Assembly: GCF_010726955.1 (NCBI RefSeq)
Contig: NZ_AP022603.1
Location: forward strand, 1 to 64,000
Source: Mycolicibacterium fallax
Lineage (GTDB): Bacteria; Actinomycetota; Actinomycetes; Mycobacteriales; Mycobacteriaceae
Length of the DNA stretch: 64,000 nt
Direction of reading: 5' to 3'
The position numbers and the translations under genes are program-made. Of the stretch, positions 58,591 to 64,000 are shown piece by piece. The notes under the pieces were generated by a model. It was given only the letters and a program-made list of their open reading frames with translations. It had not been told where the DNA came from and did no database searches. Every line of letters starts with the position of its first letter. Within the stretch, counting starts at the first letter, position 1.

Positions 58591-59702
58591 TCGGCCGCCC
58601 GGGTCGAGCGCGGCGCGGTCACCCGGTGCAGCAGCCAGCCGAACGGGACGGTGATCGCCAGCGTCGCGGGCCACAGGATCGCCGGTGACCCGGTGAAGAT
58701 CGGCCAGCCCAGCAGCAGGTCCATGGTCAACGCCATCACCGCGACGTGCAGCAGGAAGATCTCGTAGGAGATTTCGCCGAGGAACACCACCGGCCGCAGG
58801 CTCAGCAACCGGTGCCACCAGCCGTGGTCGCCGAGCGCCAGCGGGGCCAGCGCGCAGGTCGCGGCCAGCCCGTAGAGCGCCGCGATGACGACCGGCTGCC
58901 ACCACCGCACCGGGCCGAGAAACTCGGCGGTGCCCAGCGGGCTGGCCGCCACCAGGTAGCCGGCCACCGCGATCGGCAGCAGCACCCGGGCCCGCGCCCG
59001 CACGCCCATCGCCGCCAGCACGGCCAGGGCCATGCCGCCGAGAAACGGCGTCAGATGCGCGGGCAGCCACATCCCGGCCGCGCGGGGCAGCCAGTGGGTG
59101 CTGCCCAACACCACCAGCCACACCGGCTCGATCAGCGCCGCGGCGGCCAGCGCGGCCAGTACCGCCCGCGGCCGCCAGCGCGGGCCCCGGCGATGGCGCA
59201 GCAGCAGCCACGCCGCGACGGGCAGCAGCGCGTAGAACGACACCTCGACGGCCAGGCTCCACATCTGCGGGAGTCCGACGTGCAGGTAGGTCGCCAGGAA
59301 GTCGTCGGTGTAGATGTGCGTGAGGGTGAGGTAGCGCAGCAGCCCCAGCCAGCTCTGACCCGGATTGGGGCCGACGTCGAACACCGTGTAGATGGCGAAC
59401 GTCACCAGCACGGCCACCAGGTAGGCCGGCACGATGCGGCGGATCCGCCGGCGCGCGTAGCGCGGCGTCGACGGCGCGTCGGCGCCGGATTTCGCGGCGC
59501 GGACCCACGGCCGGAACAGCAGGAACCCCGACAGCGCAAAGAAGATCGGCACGCCGATCTCCAGTCGCGCGAAGAGGTTGCCGACGTAACCGTGGCTGAG
59601 CATGCCGGTGGCGAATCCGGTGTGGGTGCCGATCACCAGCACCGCCGCCACCGCCCGCAATCCGGTCAGCGCACCGTCGCGGCCGGCCTGGCCGACGGTC
59701 AT
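58458..59702 (-). CDS. Acyltransferase 3 family membrane protein
   Basis: This is an integral membrane O-acyltransferase with about ten helices, starting TGLRAVAAVLVIGTHTGFA (catalytic His) and FFALSGFLLFRPWVRAAKSG, with RRIRRIVPAYLVAVLV, the usual Arg-rich signature. Such proteins add acyl groups to sugars or lipids at the membrane; the target is unknown. The ATG at 59702 is chosen over the GTG at 59708 because TAGACT on the minus strand stands seven bases upstream of it. The last helix ends near FGWLLHRVTAP at about 58620; the remaining 45-50 residues are Ser/Arg-rich, run into rdgB on the other strand, and may reflect a lost stop. Confidence 0.85.
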   Translation of the reverse strand: MTVGQAGRDGALTGLRAVAAVLVIGTHTGFATGMLSHGYVGNLFARLEIGVPIFFALSGFLLFRPWVRAAKSGADAPSTPRYARRRIRRIVPAYLVAVLVTFAIYTVFDVGPNPGQSWLGLLRYLTLTHIYTDDFLATYLHVGLPQMWSLAVEVSFYALLPVAAWLLLRHRRGPRWRPRAVLAALAAAALIEPVWLVVLGSTHWLPRAAGMWLPAHLTPFLGGMALAVLAAMGVRARARVLLPIAVAGYLVAASPLGTAEFLGPVRWWQPVVIAALYGLAATCALAPLALGDHGWWHRLLSLRPVVFLGEISYEIFLLHVAVMALTMDLLLGWPIFTGSPAILWPATLAITVPFGWLLHRVTAPRSTRAADQASVRSAGTSNSSARLRCETASFSAGLSSAAERSSPSGRNTGS

Positions 59703-59709
59703 GGTCACC

Positions 59710-59715
59710 AGTCTA
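59710..59715 (-). promoter_or_regulatory. -10 box of the acyltransferase gene
   Basis: On the minus strand TAGACT lies seven bases before the ATG at 59702, the spacing of a leaderless start. It shares a 65-base intergenic region with the divergent efflux gene and the palindrome at 59736. Confidence 0.45.
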
Positions 59716-59735
59716 GTGGCCGGACCCCCGGCGAT

Positions 59736-59752
59736 TTAGTAAGCATGGCTAA
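59736..59752 (+). promoter_or_regulatory. Candidate operator between divergent genes
   Basis: The 17-base imperfect palindrome TTAGTAAGCATGGCTAA has arms TTAG and CTAA with partial inner pairing. It lies between the -10 boxes of the acyltransferase and the efflux pump. TetR-type operators often look like this, but no regulator gene is next to it. The assignment is by form only. Confidence 0.35.
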
Positions 59753-59759
59753 ACACGGG

Positions 59760-59765
59760 TACGCT
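59760..59765 (+). promoter_or_regulatory. Candidate -10 box of the efflux gene
   Basis: TACGCT is followed by eight bases and the GTG of the efflux gene at 59774. This spacing fits a nearly leaderless transcript; there is no ribosome-binding site in between. Confidence 0.35.
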
Positions 59766-59773
59766 GCCCCCTC

Positions 59774-61192
59774 GTGGATCCTGCCCGCTTCAGCGTGCGC
59801 TCCCGGCATCCCTCGGTGCTGGTCGTGGTGCTCTCGGCCGCGGGCATCGCGGTGTCGCTGATGCAGACGCTGATCGTGCCGGTGATCCCGGAGCTGCCGC
59901 GGATGCTCAGCGTCGGCGCCGCCGACGCCTCCTGGGCGATCACCGCCACCCTGCTGACCGCAGCGGTCGCCACCCCGGTGTTCGGCCGGTTCGGCGACAT
60001 GTACGGACCGCGGCGGATGCTGATCGTCAGCGCGCTGGGATTGACGGCCGGGTCACTGGTCTGCGCGCTGAGCAGCACGCTGGTGCCGTTCGTCCTCGGG
60101 CGCGGCCTGCAGGGCCTGGGCATGGCCATCATCCCGCTGGGCATCGCGGTGCTGCGGGCCGCGATGCCGCCCGAACGGGTCGGATCGGCGACCGGGACGA
60201 TGAGTTCCTCGCTCGGCGTCGGTGGAGCGCTCGGGCTGCCGCTGTCGGCGATCATCGCCCAGCACTACCACTGGCACGCGCTGTTCTGGCTGGCCACCGG
60301 GCTCGGCGTGACGGCATTGGTGCTGTTTGTGACCCTGGTGCCCGCGGTGCCCCCGGTGTCGACGGGGCGTTTCGACCCGCTGGGCACGGTGCTGCTGGCG
60401 GCCGGGCTGGTGCTGCTGCTGCTGCCGATCTCCAAGGGCGCGGTCTGGGGCTGGACCGACCGGCTGACGCTGTCGCTGCTGGCCGCCTCGCTGGTCACCT
60501 TCGGGTTGTTCGCGGCGTGGCAGCTGGCGATCCCGTCGCCGATCGTGGATCTGCGCACCACGCTGCGTGCGCCGGTGCTGCTGACCAACCTGTCCTCAAT
60601 CTGCATGGGCTTCTCGCTGTTCGCGCTGAGCCTGATCGCCCCGCAGATCCTGGAGTTGCCCGCGGCGACCGGTTACGGGCTGGGGCAGTCGCTGACCAGC
60701 ACCGGACTGTGGTTGGCGCCCGGCGGCCTGGCGATGATGATGTGCGCGTCGGCCTCGGCGGTGCTGGCGGCGCGGCGCGGACCCAAGTTCACCCTGGTGC
60801 TCGGCAGCGCGATCATCGCGCTGGGCTATCTGGTCGGGCCGTGGCTGATCGGTTCGGCGGCGCTGATCGGGCTGCTCAACGTGATCCTCAGCATCGGGGT
60901 CGGCTTCGGCTTCGCGGCGCTGCCGACCCTGATCAACGCGGCGGTCCCGATCACCGAGACGGCCGCCGCCAACGGCATCAATGCGCTGGCCCGGTCGCTG
61001 GGGACCTCGCTGTCCAGCGCGGTGATGGGCGCGATCATGGCCGCCATGGTGGTCGTCGTCCCCGGAATCGACGGCGCGGTGCCGAGTCAGGCGGCCTTCC
61101 AGGTCGCCATGTACGTCGCCGGGACGGTGGCCCTGCTGGGCGCGCTGCTGGCGGCGCTGATGCCCGACCCGGTCGCCGCGCTCAGGGCCTGA
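59774..61192 (+). CDS. DHA2-type (14-helix) major facilitator drug efflux transporter
   Basis: This 472-residue inner membrane protein has about 14 hydrophobic helices. The MFS motif A is seen as GRFGDMYGPRRMLIV, and motif C-like glycines in SSSLGVGGALGLPLSAII mark it as a proton-driven antiporter of the DHA2 family. Substrates cannot be told from the sequence; relatives export drugs or lipids. It is divergent from the acyltransferase, sharing a palindrome-containing spacer, so the two may respond to the same signal. Confidence 0.88.
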   Translation: MDPARFSVRSRHPSVLVVVLSAAGIAVSLMQTLIVPVIPELPRMLSVGAADASWAITATLLTAAVATPVFGRFGDMYGPRRMLIVSALGLTAGSLVCALSSTLVPFVLGRGLQGLGMAIIPLGIAVLRAAMPPERVGSATGTMSSSLGVGGALGLPLSAIIAQHYHWHALFWLATGLGVTALVLFVTLVPAVPPVSTGRFDPLGTVLLAAGLVLLLLPISKGAVWGWTDRLTLSLLAASLVTFGLFAAWQLAIPSPIVDLRTTLRAPVLLTNLSSICMGFSLFALSLIAPQILELPAATGYGLGQSLTSTGLWLAPGGLAMMMCASASAVLAARRGPKFTLVLGSAIIALGYLVGPWLIGSAALIGLLNVILSIGVGFGFAALPTLINAAVPITETAAANGINALARSLGTSLSSAVMGAIMAAMVVVVPGIDGAVPSQAAFQVAMYVAGTVALLGALLAALMPDPVAALRA

Positions 61193-61198
61193 GCCGGC

Positions 61199-61549
61199 TC
61201 AGACCGCGAAGCGTTCCTTGATTTCCTGGGTCTGGAAATGCTCGACGACGATGCCGACCAGCGGGATGGTGCCGGCCAGCAGCACGCCGATGGTCTTGCC
61301 GATGGGCCAGCGGACCTTGACCGCCAGGCTGGCGGTGGCCAGCAGGTAGGCGAAGTACACCCAACCGTGCACGACGCCGATCCAGTTCGGCGGGTTGTCC
61401 ACGTGCATGATGTATTTGACGTACATCTCGTAGCAGAGCGCGATCAGCCAAACACCCGTCGTCCAGGCCAGCACCCGATACAGGTTCAGCGCCTGGCGGA
61501 TCTTTTCGACGGGCGCGGCGCCGGTGGGTTCGGTTTTCGGGGCACTCAT
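61199..61549 (-). CDS. DUF3817 membrane protein (Rv1342c family)
   Basis: This 116-residue protein has three likely membrane helices (VLAWTTGVWLIALCYEMYVK, VVHGWVYFAYLLATASLAVK, IGVLLAGTIPLVGIVVEHF) and a soluble N-terminus. It matches the DUF3817 family, of unknown function. The ATG at 61549 overlaps the stop of the upstream lprD-like gene, so the two are coupled. Confidence 0.88.
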   Translation of the reverse strand: MSAPKTEPTGAAPVEKIRQALNLYRVLAWTTGVWLIALCYEMYVKYIMHVDNPPNWIGVVHGWVYFAYLLATASLAVKVRWPIGKTIGVLLAGTIPLVGIVVEHFQTQEIKERFAV

Positions 61550-61962
61550 GCGGTGGTCCTGTCCTGCGGGGTGTCGGTGCCGGCATCGCCGGCGGCGGGG
61601 GCGTCGCCGTCTGCGGCGGCCAGGTCGGCAAGATAGCGGTTGTACTCGGCCAGCACCGGGTCGTCGTCCTCGGTGAGCGTCGCGAACCCCGGGCGCGGCG
61701 GCAGCAGTTCCTCGGGAATCTCGGTCGGGCGATCCGGGGCCGGCGGCGTCTCGGGGTTGGCCTCCAGGATGACGAACTTGCGGTAGGCGTAGATGCAGAA
61801 CACCGCGAACATCGGCCATTGCAGCGCGTAGCCGAGATTCTGGAAGGTGCCCGCGTTCGACTCGAAGCGCGTCCACTGCCACCAGCCCAGGGCCAGGCAG
61901 CCGGTCGCGGCCAGCAGCGCCAGCGCGATCAGCGCGGGCCGGCGGCGAGGGGGTGCGGACAC
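61546..61962 (-). CDS. lprD: LprD-like membrane or lipoprotein
   Basis: This 138-residue protein starts with a basic segment and the hydrophobic stretch LIALALLAATGCLALGWWQW. The Cys after Ala-Thr-Gly is a weak lipobox. The family (Rv1343c) is named a lipoprotein, but a second helix (LQWPMFAVFCIYAYRKFVIL) suggests a two-helix membrane protein. The acidic C-terminus ends TPQDRTTA. The function is unknown; it is paired with the DUF3817 gene in M. tuberculosis too. Confidence 0.85.
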   Translation of the reverse strand: MSAPPRRRPALIALALLAATGCLALGWWQWTRFESNAGTFQNLGYALQWPMFAVFCIYAYRKFVILEANPETPPAPDRPTEIPEELLPPRPGFATLTEDDDPVLAEYNRYLADLAAADGDAPAAGDAGTDTPQDRTTA

Positions 61963-62018
61963 CCTTCGACCGTACCGTCTGGGCCCCGCCGGGCAGGAAT
62001 CACCGCTCCCGCGCGGGC

Positions 62019-62858
62019 CTACCCGACGTCGCGGATGGCCTGTGCCAGCTGCTCCACCACCGCCGGGTTGTGCGGTGTCGGCAGGTAGACGATCGCCAGG
62101 TCCAGGCCCTCGGCGCCGAGCGCCAACGCGTCCTCGACGGCCTTCGCGCAGTCCAGATCCGCCTCCATGCGCACGTGCGCGCTGAGGGTGATCTCGGCGG
62201 GGTCCCGGCCGATGTCGGCGCAGCGGGCCGCCAGCACGTCGCGCTTGTGCGCGAACTCCGCCGGGGTGCCGCCGACGAAGTTCCAGTGGTCGGCGTAGCG
62301 CGCGGTCAGCGGCAGGGTGCGCTTCTCGCCGCTGCCGCCGATACAGATCGGGGGGTGCGGCTGCTGCGGGCCCTTCGGCTCATTGCGGGCGTCGGTGAGT
62401 TGGTAGTACCGGCCGTGGAAGGTAGTGGACTCCTGGCTGAGCAGCCCGGTGAGCACCTGGCAGGCCTCCTCGAAGCGGTCGAATCGCTCCCGGATGCTGC
62501 CGAGCTCGATGCCGTAGGCGCCGGACTCCTCCTCGTTCCAGCCCGCGCCGATGCCCAGCTCCAGTCGACCGCCGGAGATGATGTCCAGCGCCGAGGCCAT
62601 GTTCGCCAGCACCGCGGGATGGCGGTAGTGGACGCCGGTGACCATCACCCCGACGCGCAGCCGCCGGGTGGCCTGGGCGAGCGCGGTCAGCGTCACCCAG
62701 CCCTCCAGACACGGACCGGTCGGATCGGAGAAGATCGGATAGAAGTGGTCGAAGGTCCAGCCGGATTCGAAGACGTCGATCTCGTCGGCGGCCTGCCAGA
62801 CCGCCAGCATGTCGGCCCAGGTGGTGTTCTGCGGGGAGGTTTTGAAGGCGAATCGCAC
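62019..62858 (-). CDS. LLM class F420-dependent oxidoreductase
   Basis: This 279-residue TIM-barrel enzyme belongs to the luciferase-like monooxygenase superfamily, the branch that uses coenzyme F420 in mycobacteria. Signature parts are VRFAFKTSPQNTTWADMLAV at the start, FESGWTFDHFYPIFSDP, VGVMVTGVHYRHPAVLANMA and GGRLELGIGAGWNEEESGAY. The GTG at 62858 is chosen because the family begins at the first beta strand; an in-frame start at 62960 would add 34 residues of spacer. The substrate is unknown. Confidence 0.88.
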   Translation of the reverse strand: MRFAFKTSPQNTTWADMLAVWQAADEIDVFESGWTFDHFYPIFSDPTGPCLEGWVTLTALAQATRRLRVGVMVTGVHYRHPAVLANMASALDIISGGRLELGIGAGWNEEESGAYGIELGSIRERFDRFEEACQVLTGLLSQESTTFHGRYYQLTDARNEPKGPQQPHPPICIGGSGEKRTLPLTARYADHWNFVGGTPAEFAHKRDVLAARCADIGRDPAEITLSAHVRMEADLDCAKAVEDALALGAEGLDLAIVYLPTPHNPAVVEQLAQAIRDVG

Positions 62859-62907
62859 GTTCGCCGAGGGTAGTCCGCGCGGCCGTGGCGATGTGCGCCC
62901 TTCGCCG

Positions 62908-62921
62908 CATGCCGGGGCATG
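62908..62921 (+). promoter_or_regulatory. Inverted repeat in the divergent spacer
   Basis: CATGCC and GGCATG are exact inverted arms separated by GG. The element lies in the 101-base spacer between the divergent LLM oxidoreductase and the FAD dehydrogenase. It could be an operator for either; this is inferred from symmetry and place only. Confidence 0.3.
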
Positions 62922-62959
62922 ATCGAGGGGAGGCGTCGGCGAGGGCGGGAGGTTGCGCA

Positions 62960-64000
62960 ATGGTGCAGGCGATCGTGGTGGGCGCGGGGATGGTCGGGTT
63001 GGCCACCGCCTGGCATCTGCAGGAATACGGGGTGGATGTCACGGTCATCGACCGCGGCGGGGTTGCCGCCGGATCGTCGTGGGGCAATGCCGGTTGGCTG
63101 ACCCCCGGCAAGGCGATCCCGCTGGCCGATCCGAGCCTGTGGGCCTACGGACCTCGGGCGCTGCTGGATCCCGACGCCGCGTTGCACGTGCCGGTGCGGG
63201 TGGATTTCGGCTTGTGGGCATTTTTGGCCCGGTTCGCCGCGCACGGCACCCGTCGTTCCTGGGACACCGCGATGGCCGCGCTGACCCCGATCGACCGGAT
63301 CGCCCTGGCCTGTTTTGACGAGTTCGATGCCGGCGGTGTCCAATCCTGGACGCAACCGGGCCCATTCATCATCGCCTTCGAAAAACCCTCGGAGGCAACC
63401 GGTTTCTTGCGCGAGATCGACGGCGCCAATCGGCACGGCCAACAGGTGCCGCTGTCCCGACTGGCCGATCCCCAGGCGCACTGCCCGGTGCTGTCGAACC
63501 GGGTCGGTGCGGCCTATCGGCTGGACGGGCAACGGTTTCTGGAGCCCGGGCCGTACCTGGCGGCCCTCGGTGAGGCCGTGCTGGCCCGCGGCGCGCGACT
63601 GCTGACCGGCGGTGCCGTCGTCGCGGTGGACGCGGCCGCGCGCCCGGGCGTGCGGCTGGCCGACGGGCAGCAGTTGGCCGCCGACGCGGTGGTGATCGCC
63701 ACCGGTGCGTGGCTGCCGGAGCTGGCCCGCGGACTTGGGGTGCGCACCCGGGTGCAGGCCGGGCGCGGCTATTCCTTCACCGTCAAGACCGACCGGCCGG
63801 TCGAGCATCCGCTGTACCTGCCCAGGCAGCGCATCGCCTGCACGCCCTACCAGGGCCGCTTCCGGATCGCCGGCACGATGGAGTTTCGCCGGCCCGAGGA
63901 GCCGCTGCAGCCGCGGCGCATCCAGGCCATCGTCAATCAGGTCCGCCCGCTGCTGACGGGGGTGGACCTCGATGACCGGCACGACGAGTGGGTGGGTTCG
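62960..64000 (+). CDS. FAD-dependent D-amino acid dehydrogenase-like oxidoreductase, partial
   Basis: The frame is open from the ATG at 62960 to the end of the window (347 codons), so the C-terminus is missing. It begins with the FAD-binding dinucleotide fold AIVVGAGMVGLATAWHLQEY, followed by the acidic end of strand 2 (VTVIDRGG) and the SSWGNAGWLTPGKAIPLADP loop typical of DadA-like enzymes. A second FAD motif is DAVVIATGAWLPELARGLGV. Such enzymes oxidise D-amino acids or other amines in the DAO superfamily; the substrate is not clear. It is divergent from the LLM gene. Confidence 0.88.
   Translation, partial: MVQAIVVGAGMVGLATAWHLQEYGVDVTVIDRGGVAAGSSWGNAGWLTPGKAIPLADPSLWAYGPRALLDPDAALHVPVRVDFGLWAFLARFAAHGTRRSWDTAMAALTPIDRIALACFDEFDAGGVQSWTQPGPFIIAFEKPSEATGFLREIDGANRHGQQVPLSRLADPQAHCPVLSNRVGAAYRLDGQRFLEPGPYLAALGEAVLARGARLLTGGAVVAVDAAARPGVRLADGQQLAADAVVIATGAWLPELARGLGVRTRVQAGRGYSFTVKTDRPVEHPLYLPRQRIACTPYQGRFRIAGTMEFRRPEEPLQPRRIQAIVNQVRPLLTGVDLDDRHDEWVGS

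Overview
The window is a chromosomal segment of a high-GC actinobacterium of the family Mycobacteriaceae, most likely a rapid grower of the Mycolicibacterium type. The gene order follows the Mycobacterium tuberculosis stretch from about Rv1292 (argS) to Rv1343c (lprD). It also has the fused b-delta ATP synthase subunit, murA directly upstream of the rRNA operon, and a 16S rRNA with a short helix 18, as in rapid growers. Homology statements come from recalled family sequences and gene order; no database search was run.

Layout. (1) 1-2935: accessory genes, namely a NarK-type transporter, a MarR regulator, a nitrobindin-like protein, a hemerythrin-like protein and a CsbD protein. (2) 3098-11842: tRNA-Arg, then argS-lysA-hom-thrC-thrB-rho, which covers arginyl-tRNA charging, lysine and threonine synthesis, and transcription termination. 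(3) 11849-15077: a tetR-oxidoreductase pair and a divergent fadD17-like ligase, placed between rho and rpmE. (4) 15184-28113: rpmE-prfA-prmC-sua5-wecA (translation and cell-wall lipid carrier) followed by the complete atpI-like-atpBEFHAGDC operon and a DUF2550 gene. (5) 28121-35973: a PduO adenosyltransferase ending in a 59-bp tandem repeat, then murA and a complete rrs-rrl-rrf operon with promoter, antitermination leader, processing stems and terminator. (6) 36025-43452: alkylation repair (alkA-ogt), a class III cyclase, nucS, methylmalonyl-CoA epimerase, fadA4 and a thioredoxin-fold protein. (7) 43461-47816: glgB and glgE of alpha-glucan synthesis. (8) 47846-58590: a lipoprotein metallopeptidase, dinG, pncB, clpS, DUF2017, a P1 peptidase, rhomboid, murI, an Rv1339-type cAMP phosphodiesterase, rph and rdgB. 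(9) 58458-64000: an acyltransferase, a DHA2 efflux pump, two small membrane proteins, an LLM oxidoreductase and a partial FAD amino-acid dehydrogenase.

Two things stand out. Nearly every gene before about 13.7 kb, including essential ones, carries single or double base indels. Genes after that point are almost all intact. This points to a low-quality stretch of assembly rather than real gene decay. Second, short tandem repeats sit exactly on gene boundaries: a 57-bp (19-codon) in-frame repeat extends the N-terminus of MurI, a related 48-bp repeat overlaps the stop codon of the lipoprotein peptidase, and an apparently separate 59-bp repeat overlaps the stop codon of the adenosyltransferase. 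They resemble mycobacterial interspersed repetitive units in placement.

Compared with M. tuberculosis, the mec-cysO-cysM cysteine module is missing between the P1 peptidase and rhomboid genes, glgP is missing beside glgE, and only one of three cyclase paralogues is present. I found no CRISPR array, phage or insertion sequence, and no clearly new multi-gene system. The most unusual features are the gene-boundary repeats and the structured rho leader.
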